A stretch of 64,000 bases of DNA from Phytophthora colocasiae (taxonomy: Eukaryota; Oomycota; Peronosporomycetes; Peronosporales; Peronosporaceae), in the NCBI GenBank assembly GCA_018806915.1, contig JAGKQI010000090.1, positions 1,612,001-1,676,000 on the forward strand. The letters are read 5' to 3'. The notes below the pieces were generated by a model. The model ran no database searches, was not told where the DNA came from, and was given only the letters and a program-made list of their open reading frames with translations. Of the stretch, positions 30,282-41,596 are shown piece by piece. Position 1 is the first letter of the stretch, and the number at the start of each line of letters is the position of its first letter. The position numbers and the translations under genes were made by a program.

Positions 30282-31505
30282 TTGCGCACAGAGCCAGAAA
30301 GGTCACCAGATATGACAACATACTCGCGATGCCATCGTTTAGTGGTTCTACATCCGCCCAGAGACTTACACCTCACGTCAATGAGACGGCACTCAAGACC
30401 GATTGCCTATTGCTGCGATTAGAGCAACTTTTAATATGGACGTCTCGTAACAGGATACCTAGAGTGCGATCTGTATGAACTCCGTACACAAGATTCCGCT
30501 GCTGTGCGGTGGCTTGAAAGTTTCAAGTTAAAACCCTGCTACCAGTACGTGCATTCATGCACTCGGGCTCTTGCAAGTGGCTGGTGACTCCTGAACTGTG
30601 GTGATTTCTGGAAGAGAGTCGGCCACATGCTGCTTCATTTCTCAAGCCGATGTCACTTCCCGGCAAAGGCCCGGCACAAGTAGTGTAATCAAGGGCTCCG
30701 TTCTCTACTCGTTCGGGAGGATCAATCGTATGATCGAGCCTTATGCCGGCTCTTGAGTTTGATCTCACCCGCTTTGCCGGTGCTGAGGCGTCTTTGAAGC
30801 AGTTTGAACGTGCCTGGCAACAGTTTCGCTAAACTGCACGATACTAAATGCAAGCGGAAGCAACTAACCAGCACCGGTGACCACGTGCCGTGACTTCTCA
30901 CTCCTTGCCTTCCTTGTTAACGAAAGGTTGGTGAACATTTCGGCGAGCCTTGCGGTGCCTCTGCTACAGTAAGACAGCTGTAGGCGGATGGCTGCTTGGT
31001 CGGTCACGGCAGCTTGAACTTATCTACCCCGATGTGCACTGTATTTACGCAAGGATTATCACAGGTTTCTATAAATTATACAGGTTCTACAAATAGGGAC
31101 TGTTGCGTATCTTTAGCTCACGTCCTTTGGCAATCAAGGATCACAGGTTTTCGAACGTCTCAGCCAGATTGCAGCAACCTGAAGTAAATCAAGTTCGACA
31201 CGTTGCAAACCCGTGCAGAACACGCTATAAGCGGGGCCCTCGTCAAGGGAAGCCATGGCCACAGCACTGTTAAGTTAACAGTGTTAACTCCACTTTCGCT
31301 CGGTTGTGCACAGCCAACTTCAAGTAAGACCTGCACGCAGCTCGTCAAAGTCACCGCCGCCGGCTCTTCCACAGCGGACCCCGTTCACCCAGCTGCACCA
31401 GTCGAAAGCGTTTGCATCCGTCCATTCTACAATTCACTTCGAAGCGCCGAAGCTACTTCCCAAGTTTCAAGTCCACTCGATCTTCGGAATCTTTCCTATT
31501 CAGCC
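30282..31505. other. Spacer upstream of GH32 copy 2
   Basis: No gene is recognised. The GH32 copy 2 frame stays open from 31203, but without a signal peptide at that end. A weak Inr-like string, TCCATTCTACAATTCAC, lies at about 31420-31436, roughly 85 bp before the ATG. Confidence 0.5.
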
Positions 31506-33365
31506 ATGAAGGTCATTCCGAGTGTCGTGGCCCTCAGTGCCTTTGTCGCTACTCTCATCTTCAGCCCGGAGACCGCCCGCGCCGATGTTGTCGAGGCTGA
31601 ACCCGGCACCGACTTGTTCGACCAGTTCCGCCCTGTTTACCACTTCCAGGCTCGCGAGAAGTGGATGAACGACCCGTGCGCGCCGTACTACGACGAAGCT
31701 ACTGGTTTGTACCACATGTTCTACCAGCTCAACCCGAACTCAACGATCTGGGGTAACATGACGTGGGGTCACGCCGTCTCGAAGGACCAAGTGACCTGGG
31801 AGGACTACCCGAACGCACTCCGTCCGTTCGAGGACAAGTGGGACAACCTCGGTGTATTCTCGGGTTTCGCCATGGACAAGGCTATCGATGGCAAGCACAC
31901 TGTGTTCTACACGGGTGTGACTGCCCTTCCGATCTCTTGGAAGAAAGAGTACCTGTTTGGCGAACACGTTGTGTACGCCACCACTGACGACGGCGGCAAG
32001 TCGTGGCAGAAGGGCAGTAAGCCTCTGATCGAATTGCCGCCCCAGGGTCTCAACGTCACTGGCTGGCGTGACCCCCACCCGTTCCACTCGAAATCGCTTG
32101 ATGCTCACTTCGGCTACGATTCCTCCAACGGAAGCAATTACCTGCTGGTGGCTGGTGGCATCAAGGAGGTTGGTCCGCGTATCTTCCTCTATCATGCTGA
32201 GGACTACGTGAACTGGGAGTACAAGGGTTACCTGCTCTCGCAGGAGAAAAACACAACCTTCTCCGAGTACAGCGGTAACTGGGGATTTAACTTTGAAACC
32301 ACGATTTACCGTGAAATGACGGACGAAGACGGTGAACTTCACAACGTGATGCTGTTCGCTGCTGAAGGTGACCCGAACAGGTACCCGATGTGGGCTACAG
32401 GCTCCGTCTCGGGCGGTGGTTGCGGTGTGGAAACCGACGCCGAGGCCGGCTTCTTTACTCCCTTGATGGTTGGCATTTCGGACCGCAGTGACTGGTACGC
32501 TAACAGCATTTACACTGACAAGGACGGCAAGAACGTCTTAATCGGTTGGATCACTGAGGACAACAACTTCACCACCGGACAACCCCAGGGATGGGATGGC
32601 ATGCTCTCAGTGCCTCGTGAGGTCGGAATCACGATTCTTCGTAACATTTCAGACGTCGATGAGCACCTGGTCGGCAAGGGCGACTGGATCGTGTCCGACT
32701 CGAAGGATGTGACTTGCGCCGACGGATCAGCCAAGCAGAGCAAAACCATCAAGACGCTTGGCGTGAAGCCTCTGAGCGACCTGCAACTGCTCCGCAACGA
32801 GAACTCCCTCGAGAAGGTGGCTACTGTGTCGGTGAACGGTACGTCGCAGGTGCTGAACTCGACGGGTGCTTCATTCGAACTGATCGCTGAGGTGGCGGAG
32901 TTCGAGCGTGGCAGCAAGGTTGGCTTCGAGGTTCGTCGCAGCTCTGCCGGTGACGAGGTGACCACGATCGTGTATGACGACGCGGAGAAGAAGGTGGTGA
33001 TTGACCGTTCGAAGAGTTCGACTGCTGACTGCGCTGTGTTCAAGGACAACGGCGTGAAGCCGATTTCGGAGTCGATCTGGGGCCACTTCTACCTGTACGA
33101 CCTGTTCACGGGCGCTTCGAAGAACGACGTGTGTGAGGCCACCCGCGAAAAGTTGAACTTCCACGTGTTCGTGGATGTCTCCAGTGTGGAGGTGTTCGTG
33201 AACGACCGTTTCGCGCTGTCGGCTCGTATCTACCCGTGCGCGACGCAGTCGAAGTCGGATGGTATTGCTCTGACGGCCTCTGGCGACGCAACGTTCGAGA
33301 ACGTGCAGGTGTGGACGAACCCGAAGCATGCGTGGGCTGAGACCCGTACAGTCCCGACTTTCTAA
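31506..33365 (+). CDS. Secreted GH32 beta-fructofuranosidase/invertase (copy 2)
   Basis: 619 residues from the ATG at 31506, chosen because it starts the signal peptide MKVIPSVVALSAFVATLIFS. All GH32 motifs are intact: EKWMNDPCAPYY, VFSGFAM, GWRDP and NFETTIYRE. The substrate class is sucrose or fructan. Compared with copy 1 the first 970 bp differ at many sites, whereas from the segment encoding GISDRSDWYANS onward (about 32474) the two are about 99% identical, continuing past the stop codon for roughly 60 bp. One residue after the RDP motif differs (His instead of Met). Confidence 0.94.
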   Translation: MKVIPSVVALSAFVATLIFSPETARADVVEAEPGTDLFDQFRPVYHFQAREKWMNDPCAPYYDEATGLYHMFYQLNPNSTIWGNMTWGHAVSKDQVTWEDYPNALRPFEDKWDNLGVFSGFAMDKAIDGKHTVFYTGVTALPISWKKEYLFGEHVVYATTDDGGKSWQKGSKPLIELPPQGLNVTGWRDPHPFHSKSLDAHFGYDSSNGSNYLLVAGGIKEVGPRIFLYHAEDYVNWEYKGYLLSQEKNTTFSEYSGNWGFNFETTIYREMTDEDGELHNVMLFAAEGDPNRYPMWATGSVSGGGCGVETDAEAGFFTPLMVGISDRSDWYANSIYTDKDGKNVLIGWITEDNNFTTGQPQGWDGMLSVPREVGITILRNISDVDEHLVGKGDWIVSDSKDVTCADGSAKQSKTIKTLGVKPLSDLQLLRNENSLEKVATVSVNGTSQVLNSTGASFELIAEVAEFERGSKVGFEVRRSSAGDEVTTIVYDDAEKKVVIDRSKSSTADCAVFKDNGVKPISESIWGHFYLYDLFTGASKNDVCEATREKLNFHVFVDVSSVEVFVNDRFALSARIYPCATQSKSDGIALTASGDATFENVQVWTNPKHAWAETRTVPTF

Positions 33366-33611
33366 GTCCGTACGAGACTTACCTTGCGATGTTAATTGAA
33401 CATACATAAATCTGTTATTTTGTATGAACTTACCTACAGTTCTTGAAATCTGCAACAAGAAGTGGAGGTTGGTGGTGCTTTCCAACTTCTACTTCAACGA
33501 CTCCTGTTTTACCGCAAAGAAAAGTTAGGTCACACAAACCAACTTTTGTTTTTGCAGTGCTTGTTTGAATGCATGTAGTTGGTTGCATCTCTATCAGCAT
33601 TTCTATTCATT

Positions 33612-35618
33612 TTATGCCGCCTTAACCACCTTTCCAGTCTTCTTGTGGACCTGCTTGGTAGGCACTGAGCGCTTTGCCGGCCACGCGTGCTTGGGGTCTG
33701 TCCACACCTGAATCTTGTCGAACGTTGCTTCTCCCGAAGCCGTGAACGAAATCCTATCCGAGGCCTCACCGCACGGGTAGATACGAGCGGAAAGAGCGAA
33801 GCGGTTGTTCACGAACACTTCGACCGAGGACACATCCACAAACAAGTGAAAGTTGAGGTTCTCGCGCGTGACCTTGTATTTCTCACCAGTTGCCTCAGAG
33901 TCCGCCTCACCGGCAACCGAGTCTGAGTCCGAGTCGAACGCCCACTCAAAGTCCGAGCCAGAGTCCGAGTCAACGTCCGACGGAGCTTCCGAGTCCGAAG
34001 CGTCCGCTGAGCTAACAGCCTCCAACACGTCGTACAGGTAGAAGTGGCCCCACACAACGTCCGAGCCTGGGGTCGCGTCGTTGTCTTTGAACACGGCGCA
34101 CTCGGCGTTGGAGCTGCTCGAGCGGTCGATGATCACCTTCTTCTCCTTGTCATCGTACACGATCGTCGTGGCCTCCTCACTGTCCTTGCTGTGGCGCACT
34201 GTGAAGCCAACCTGCGTGCCGCGTTCGAAGTCTGAAATCTGAGCAATGAGCTCAAACGACTTGCCGGTCGACTTGAGAGCCTTGGACGTTCCGTTCAACG
34301 TCATAATGGACATAGACTCAAGCGTCTCAGCGTTACGTAGCAGCTTCAGGTCGCTCAGCGGGCGGACCTTCAGCGTCTTAATGGTCTTGCTCTCCTTCGA
34401 CGAACCGTCCCTCAGCGTGACATTCTTGGTCTCCGACACGATCCAGTCGCCCTTGCCAACCAGGTGCTCGTCCGCGTCGTAGATGTCACGCACGATGGTG
34501 ATGCCCACTTCACGTGGCACCGACAGGATACCGTCCCAGCCCTGAGGTTGTCCCTCAGTGAAACCAGTGTCTTCGGTGATCCAACCAATGATCACATCCT
34601 TGCCGTGTTTGTCGGTGTAGATGCTGTTGGCGTACCAGTCGCTACGGTCCGAGATACCGACCATCAGAGGGGTAAACAAACCTTCATCCGAGTCTGAGCC
34701 GGCACTGTCACTTCCAGCAGCACCGAAGGTACCAGTAGCCCACATCGGGTACCGGTTCGGTTCGCCTTCAGCAGCGAACAGCATCACGTTGTGGAGTTCA
34801 CCGTCTTCGTCCTTCATCTCGCGGTAGATGGTCGTCTCGAAATTGTAGCCCCAGTTTGCACTGTAGGGGGAGAAGGTCGTGTTCTTCTCTTGGGAGAGCA
34901 AGAACCCCTTGTACTCCCACGTCAAGTAGTCTTCCGACTGGTAGAGGAAGATTCGGGGACCTTCCTCGTGGATTCCACCAGCTACCAAAAGGTAGTTGCT
35001 TCCGTCAAGGCCAAATTGCTTGTCTAGGGACTGCGAGTGGAACGGCATCGGGTCACGCCAACCAGTGACGTTCATACCCTTGGGTGGCGATTTAATGAGT
35101 GGCTTTGTGCCCTTGTGCCACGTAGAACCACCGTTGCTGGTGGTGGCATACAGCACGTGTTCTCCGAAGAGATACTCCTTCTTCCACGAAATGGGGAGAG
35201 CGGTGACACCCGTGTAGAACACAGTGTGCTTGCCATCGATAGCCTTGTCCATAGCGAAACCCGAGAATACACCGAGGTTGTCCCACTTGTCTTGGAATGG
35301 CAGTAGGGCATCCGGGTAGTCTTTCCAGGTCACTTGATCCTTCGAGACGGCGTGACCCCACGTCATGTTGCCCCAAACGGTCGAGTTCGGGTTCGACTGG
35401 TAGAACATGTGGTACAGACCAGTAGCTTCGTCGTAGTACGGCGCACACGGGTCGTTCATCCACTTCTCACGGGCCAAGAAGTGGTAAACCGGTCGGAACT
35501 GCTCGAACAGCTCAGTGCCGGGTTCAGCTTCAACGACTTGTGCCGTAGCAGCCTGCGGACTGTAGATGAGGGCCGTGACGAAGGCTCCGAGGGCCAAGAC
35601 ACTCGGGAATACTTTCAT
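33612..35618 (-). CDS. Secreted GH32 beta-fructofuranosidase/invertase with acidic Ser/Asp insertions (copy 3)
   Basis: 668 residues, signal peptide MKVFPSVLALGAFVTALIYS. GH32 motifs are conserved: EKWMNDPCAPYY, VFSGFAM, GWRDP and NFETTIYRE. It differs from copies 1 and 2 by two Ser/Asp-rich insertions, a short one near residues 296-312 (replacing the paired-Cys GGGCGVET segment) and a long one near 533-576 in the beta-sandwich domain. The latter is made of repeated (D)SDS codons and looks like slippage expansion. It also has a longer basic C-terminus (KQVHKKTGKVVKAA). The gene is tail to tail with copy 2, 246 bp apart, so the cluster includes one inversion. Confidence 0.93.
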   Translation of the reverse strand: MKVFPSVLALGAFVTALIYSPQAATAQVVEAEPGTELFEQFRPVYHFLAREKWMNDPCAPYYDEATGLYHMFYQSNPNSTVWGNMTWGHAVSKDQVTWKDYPDALLPFQDKWDNLGVFSGFAMDKAIDGKHTVFYTGVTALPISWKKEYLFGEHVLYATTSNGGSTWHKGTKPLIKSPPKGMNVTGWRDPMPFHSQSLDKQFGLDGSNYLLVAGGIHEEGPRIFLYQSEDYLTWEYKGFLLSQEKNTTFSPYSANWGYNFETTIYREMKDEDGELHNVMLFAAEGEPNRYPMWATGTFGAAGSDSAGSDSDEGLFTPLMVGISDRSDWYANSIYTDKHGKDVIIGWITEDTGFTEGQPQGWDGILSVPREVGITIVRDIYDADEHLVGKGDWIVSETKNVTLRDGSSKESKTIKTLKVRPLSDLKLLRNAETLESMSIMTLNGTSKALKSTGKSFELIAQISDFERGTQVGFTVRHSKDSEEATTIVYDDKEKKVIIDRSSSSNAECAVFKDNDATPGSDVVWGHFYLYDVLEAVSSADASDSEAPSDVDSDSGSDFEWAFDSDSDSVAGEADSEATGEKYKVTRENLNFHLFVDVSSVEVFVNNRFALSARIYPCGEASDRISFTASGEATFDKIQVWTDPKHAWPAKRSVPTKQVHKKTGKVVKAA

Positions 35619-35695
35619 TCTTGAGATCTAGAGATCCGAAGAATGGTTATCCGATAGACTTGGGACTGCTTGGATTGAGGCTTCGGCAGTGCGAA

Positions 35696-35711
35696 GAAAG
35701 TTGAGGAATGA
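35696..35711 (-). promoter_or_regulatory. Oomycete Inr/FPR core promoter of GH32 copy 3
   Basis: The minus strand reads TCATTCCTCAACTTTC, 78 bp upstream of the start codon and very similar to the copy 1 promoter, so all copies keep the same core promoter type. Confidence 0.75.
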
Positions 35712-37129
35712 ATGGAGCTTGACACCCCCTCAAGTGAGAGGCTGGTCACCCGAACATCCAATTTTCTGTTCGGTGGAAAGCCAGAAGGTGTAATGTCCGT
35801 TTTGTGAGCTGCACCTCATTTTCTTGTTGCCTGCAGAGGGTGCCTCATCACCACGATGATGTTGGGCAAAACGATACATGTATCTACCGTACCGACAAAA
35901 CCAAATGCTTTCCCAAAATTTGAAAGAGCACACAATCTGTGGAGTATTTGGCCAGACAAAGAACACCAACACCGCCGCCGCCGCCACGATGCAGCCCGAC
36001 CGACGTCGGCACCTCAACCGACAGCAGGACGCACAGACTGCGTCAACATTTCATCTACATACCTAATCGACTGCGGAGCTGGACACGCCCTCTTTGTAAG
36101 GCAAGGCAAGGCGCTAAGGGGCTTTGTCTAACTGCTAATACTGTAAACTCACTTCGCAATCTACTTTGCAAACGTCATACAATCATCATTATGACTGTAG
36201 AAACTGAAATGTACATGTACAAATTGCTGTGAGTACAGTATCAAACGTTGTGAACGGGGGATCTGTAGGCAAAATTTCAAGCTCCAAGCAGCACTGGCGC
36301 GGCGAAACGATGCACCTTCTCAATGTGCTGTAACATGAGCAGAAAATAGGGTTTTGACCGGTGGCCTTCACACTGTGTGAAGTTCACAGTGAAAGTGTCA
36401 CGTTGCAGGGATTCAAAGCCGAAAGTTGATCCCTGGTGGATTGATCTCGCTGCTAGACACTGCCAGGTGGCGCTGAGGAAGCAAACCCTTCGATGTAGCG
36501 CTCGTTCCTCGAGAACACCTTGTTTCAAAATGTACATGTCTGGAACTTCAAAGTTAAGCGATAGTTTTCGTTACTTTGTTCATATATCCTAGGTAGTTCA
36601 AGCGTTCTAGCAATATTACGCGAGGGACGCTCATAGCGGCGGGCGTTTCGCACAGCCTGAGATAACAACGAGCACGTTTACACGTACGCTGCAGCAAAAC
36701 GATCGACCATTTCGAGATCCCAGCTAAGGCATTGCACCTTCGTAGTGTGTACGGTACCGGTACTACATGTAGCTCGCTGGACAACATTGAGGAAAGGGGC
36801 TCCAGGTATGAATTTCAACGAACAGGAGCTTAACAGCAGATCAGATAGACGGATCACTTTTGGCCAAATGCAGCTACGTACGTCGTCCACCAAGACAGTC
36901 ATTTGTATTTAGACACATAATAGTCAATACTTGGATGGCTTTGGCATCTACGCGTTCGCGTCTGGAATTCCCTGCATGTTGAGCAAGCATCGAGGTGCCT
37001 ACTCCATCAGCTTCTGCATGAGTTTCTTCAGCAACGAAATCACAGGGAAACACTTCAAGCACACTTCAAGCAGCACTTTTGATGCTTTCCCTCATCATCG
37101 CTCTACTACCGGAATTTCTTCCACTCGAG
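35712..37129. other. Spacer without a recognised gene
   Basis: Open frames here are short and overlap on both strands without family features. TACATGTA palindromes occur near 35877, 36212, 36532 and 36763. Confidence 0.5.
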
Positions 37130-38566
37130 TCTCCAGAGAAGGAACCAAGCACGAGCAGCTACTTCTGGTTTTGGTTCACCATGGGTGCTTGCAGGCATTA
37201 CGGAGATCGACTACTGGCTTGAACTACCGTCCGTGGATGCTCGCACTGATGGCTGCGACCTATTCGATGGTGATTATATGTCGCTCTCGTGCCAGTATTA
37301 GGCTTCCCATTGCCATTCTCACTGGTTGTGCTTAATCTCCCCGTGTTTGCGGTGACTTCTACGATCGTGTGGGTCCCTTTCGGCCCCATCCAGTGCATGA
37401 GGCGCTCGGTCCGGCGTCAGCTTCAGCTTCACTTCGTCACGATCTCCGCTAAGACGAGTCTAGCCGTTGTGTATCCACTTTTCTGCTATATCTTCCGCGT
37501 GGTCGATGCCAAGACATAATTGCCTCTGACTTTGCCCAGTGTAAAAGTGATGGAGCTGCTGATGCATTACGTGACGACCAACTTGGCGGACCTGCAGCCT
37601 TTGCTCATCACTTTCAACGTGGAAGTGTTCAATACGCTCTATGTTTTCATCTGCCTGCGTAGTTCGACATCCCTAGCGGTGACGGCTTTGCTTATGCTGA
37701 TGAATTTCTTGAGCGCTTGCTTCTCCATCTACCGTCTGCGAGACCTCATGATCCATATCGACCTGCTGAACGTCAAACTCGGAGCCGATGTCACTCGTGA
37801 TCATATGCTGGACATCGCAGCATTCAGTATCACGCACTTCAACGCCGACGGGAAATCAACCAAGAGCACTCGGAAAAGCCCCGTCATTCCAACGAGCAAG
37901 ACATCCGTCGTGGCCTTCAACACAATCCTAGAGCCAAACATTCTCCACCTACCGAAGAAACTGAGTCGAAACGCCGTTCGATGCAGCTCCGTCAGCGTTG
38001 CTTGTGCGTGGAGCAGCCTGGCCACGGCCAGTGTGCTCCAAAACGGTTGAACGACTGAGTCACGCAGCACTTTGTCCACGAATTCTACGTTCATGCTGCT
38101 CGTGGAGGTCACTGAAGTCGTTGTCCCCCTAGTGTATGGTACGTCTGCATAGTGGTTGGTTACCCACCAATGCTAACTTGAACTCTGTGTAGCCTTTTAC
38201 GTGGTTGCAGTGTACCATTTGCCGAATCGCATCTTCTTTCTGTACTTGCAGGACATGTCCACATTTGGACCATCCAGCACGTTTTGGCCTATGGCGGCTT
38301 GCAACTGGCCTCGTTCTTGCTGCTTTTGTTCGTTCTTTCGTGTTAATTCCACCTCTCTCCAATCACCCACCTTCATTTTGTCCTGCAAAAGGACTGGAAG
38401 CTGGTGCAATGTCAGTTGGTGTTCTGGGTCGTGTGCGTACTGCAGTCTTCTCTGGTTCATCTCGGTGAGTGATTGGAAGAAGGGTTACCGATAGGATACT
38501 GTAAGTCTAACGACTCGCCTTGGATCAGGAATCGACTACACGTTCAAGTTCAACTGGATAGGAAGA
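37130..38566 (+). pseudogene. Multi-pass membrane protein of an oomycete-specific family, broken
   Basis: Pieces in several frames follow each other as in a large oomycete membrane-protein family: an acidic soluble stretch EIDYWLELPSVDARTDGCD (near 37210), two hydrophobic helices at 37289-37516, an in-frame TAA at 37517-37519, then the same frame resumes with FNVEVFNTLYVFICLRSS (near 37610). After 38050 the frame changes; AFYVVAVYHLPNRIFFLYLQ and QLVFWVVCVLQSSLVHLG follow, with another stop near 38343. The family is known to me only as predicted membrane proteins of unknown function, and the match is from memory of sequence style. Confidence 0.5.
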
Positions 38567-38575
38567 TGATGCTCT

Positions 38576-40708
38576 TTACAGGCGCACACTGACTTGACGG
38601 CGAATGGCTGAGGTGGAGGCGAAGGAGAAGATATTGGACAAGACCATGTGATCCAGTGAACTCACGCTCGAAGTTGAAGAAGAAGCAGCCTCGACGATAC
38701 TGAGAAACGCCACTTTGAGCCGCCTTGGCGTGTAGTATCCCAGTACTTGGCCATGGAGAGGCTTGAGCAACGATTCTACCACCTTACACAGATCTCGGTC
38801 GGTACCTACTAACGGTAATTCCAAGTGTAGACGGCGTAGCGTTGAATTCTGTGAAAGAGTTCGCGCAACCTCCGTCCAAATCCTCTCGCTCTTGTCGCTG
38901 TCAGCATCCAAGCTTTCAACATTCAGCTGGAGATTCTCTAGACACTTGGCGTTAGGATGGAGCAGCAACGCTTGGAGATCGGGAGCGATGCTGGCGTTTG
39001 CAACCAACAGCCCCAGGTTCGCAATCCTGCAGCGACCTGTTTGATACGCGAGTATCAAAGACGACAAGTCGGTGGTGGCATTCTTGGTGACATTCAAAGT
39101 GGAGAGGTCGGGACACAAGTGAAGGATTGTATCCAGATCTCCACTAAGGAGGTAACATGAATGGGCATCCAGAGACGTCAGTGATCTTCCTACAAGTCGC
39201 AAAAGTCCCAGACAGCCGTTCCGCTCTGAATCACTACAGACCAGCGACAGCAGTCCCGATCGCATCGCTACTCCAGAACTTGTCGCCACACAGGAGGGCT
39301 TGGAAACTTCATACCTCACAGCGCTTTTCGCCACCCAACCGAAACCATACCCCCGTATCAGAATGCACAACCAGTCGACTAAACGCACCATTACCTCGAA
39401 CTCCAAGCCGCCGGGCAGGGTATCAGGTAGTTGTTGTGGCCATGCAGCGGAATGCCCCGGACTTGTCCATGCCTGAGCACCATTTAGCAGGCGAACAAAG
39501 AGGCGTTCATTTGGAGGCAACGGGCATTCCTCGCAGCCTTCCCCTTGAGGTATACTTACGTACAACAACATCACGACTATTCTTCCAGGGTGAGCTGTCT
39601 CGAACATCGGCATAAGAGTCTCCAGTACATCACTGTGTAGATTCCAACCAGAAATATCCAAGTGCTGCAGCTCACAGCTCGAGTCAGGGTGAAAAACAGC
39701 CAGGAAGATCCAGGCCCACACCAACCGATAGTTCGCATGCGCTCCACGAAGCGTGTGGCCAATGTACAGCTTCTGTAGATGAGAAGGGTAACGCAAGGCC
39801 GAGCAGAGCGCTACCACACAGCTTACATCCATAGTCACTCGACTTAAGTCCAACATTCTTAACGGCGAAGACTGGGCCAACACTTGTCTCGAGAACGACT
39901 GGAAGCTCCGGAGGCCGGACGGACTCTGAAGGTTGACATACGCTCCCTTCAGCATCAAAGTGTGGAGACTGGAGGACGGGAGTGTAACCATCTGAGCTAA
40001 TAGCTCTAGATCTTCAGAGACGTTCAGGAACCGGTTGGTTTGTAACCAAATCTCCGTGATCTTCAACTCGATGACTGGATACTCATTACCATTATTGTCT
40101 CCACTGGGAACCTTCGCCCAATAATCCCGTAGTCCGTCGACCATCGCCCGAAGAATCGGAGTGTGCATCACTCGATTTGCTAGTTTCAAGCAAATTTCAA
40201 CAGACTGTCGCTCCCGTTTCGATATCATGAGAGATGTCACCAGTTGTCTGTCCTCCTCTGTTAACAACTCGGAAGGGTCTATTTGTAAGAACCGGAACAG
40301 AAGCTCTACGCCCTCAAGTGTCGCCGCCGCAGGGGACAGAGCGAACTTTGGCTTCGACCCAATGTCGTTCTCTGTCTCCAGATATCTCTCATTCTTGAAA
40401 TCCGTCGGCCGAAGCACCATAGGCCACCACAGAAACTCGAAGTTTTCTTCCCACTGATAGAAAGGAGTGGCGCTTAATTGACAGATAATCTCAAGTAGCG
40501 CACGACGTGCATGAAGTTGCTTGGAGAACGACGGAGGACTTACTGGGGCCAGAGGAACGTTCAAGAGCCTGATAGACACGACGTCCAGATGCACCCAGCT
40601 CTCAGTCGAGGACAACGGCCAATGGTAACTAGTAACACCGGTTGTGCTGCGGATTAAACCGCAGGGTTTAACGTCCGTCCAAGACGCGTCGGCCACGTAC
40701 TTGGCCAC
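38576..40708 (-). pseudogene. Leucine-rich-repeat protein, 5' end displaced by an insertion
   Basis: About 710 codons are open, with irregular LRRs in the middle (segments such as SSLHTLMLKGAYVNLQSP, LRMLDLSRVTMDVSCVVALC, LQHLDISGWNLHSD) and again near the C-terminus (LENLQLNVESLDAD, STLRRLHLELPLVG). The frame reaches 40747 but begins there with TTG, and the codons before VAKYVADASW come from inserted DNA, so there is no proper start. The true N-terminus is recognisable at 42605-42712 on the same strand: an ATG followed by IFSLQETTEL and then the same VAKYVADASWTDVKPCGLIR encoded by the 62-bp repeat. A 1.9-kb insertion separates the two halves. LRR proteins of this type are intracellular and of unknown role. 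Confidence 0.75.
40647..40708. repeat. 62-bp direct repeat, left copy
   Basis: Identical over 62 bp to 42618-42679 in the same orientation, 1971 bp apart. On the minus strand it encodes VAKYVADASWTDVKPCGLIR within the LRR gene, in frame at both places. It flanks the inserted DNA like a very long target duplication. Confidence 0.95.
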
Positions 40709-40959
40709 CAAATTAGAGAAACCCAGAGAAGATGATGACTCCAACAAAACGAAAAGTGATGAAACACCGGCATCTCAAAGAAGTTCTGGCAAGTCCAGAA
40801 AGACTGGATGTGTGGAGTATCGTCCAGTGGATGAGCAACGAGTATCTATACATGTTGGGATAACGATTATTGTTGCTAACCTATCACTGCCTGTAGGAGT
40901 GCTGGGAGTGCTGTGCGGAGACAACGAACGTGTCTAAGGCAGCTAGCGGCGCGTGGCCT

Positions 40960-41580
40960 GCTCGAGGAAGTGAAGGCATGTGCGGCAACGTCGAGAAGGC
41001 GTATGCCAAGGAACTGACGGCGTGTGCGGGAACGTTGTGGTGGCGTTGGAGTTGGAGCCTGTCCGAGTGGATGGAGTGAACGCCGGAACACGAGTGTGTC
41101 CGATGATCCAGCTCTTTCTCTTACCTTAATACGTGGCGTCATGGAGCTGTGCTCCGACTGGATGGGGGGTAGCACCTCTGGTAAAGCAACGTGTGCGTAC
41201 ATGAGTACGAGACGAAACGTCGAGTGACGTGAGCGAGTGCGAGCAGCATCGTCGGGTGGCGAGTGCAGAACAAGATGAAGTGCAGATCTTGAGGCAACGC
41301 CGTGTGGCGTGTGTGAGAGCAACGTCGAGTGACGTATGCAGTGCAAGGTGAAGTCGAGTGACGTGTGTGAGTGCATGTGCTTGGGGAAACGTCGAGTGAC
41401 GTGAGCAAGTGTAGTACAAGTGCGTCCAGTGACGTGTACAAGTAGAAGAACAATGGCAGCGTCGTGTGACGCGGGCAAGACGTACCAGTAGTACGTGGAG
41501 TAACGTCATGGAGACGAGTACAAGTGAAGACGCAGCGGTAGATGACGAGTGCAAGCTCAAGTTGCAGCATCATGGAGATG
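40960..41580. repeat. Degenerate minisatellite
   Basis: Variants of CGTCGAGTGACGTGAGCGAG recur roughly every 30-60 bp with variable spacers. It opens long frames of Thr/His/Arg/Ser on the minus strand that are by-products of the repeat and should not be called genes. Confidence 0.7.
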
Positions 41581-41596
41581 TGTGTAAAAAGAACTG

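Noticed and set aside
31203..31505. N-terminal extension of GH32 copy 2 (101 residues)
   Set aside because: The signal peptide and promoter-like string place the start at 31506; the upstream frame is leader sequence.
40709..40747. First 13 codons of the long LRR frame
   Set aside because: They begin with TTG and lie in inserted DNA; the real N-terminus is at 42712.
40876..41573. Long minus-strand His/Thr/Arg-rich frames (144-200 residues)
   Set aside because: They are by-products of a degenerate minisatellite in several frames at once, with no domain.
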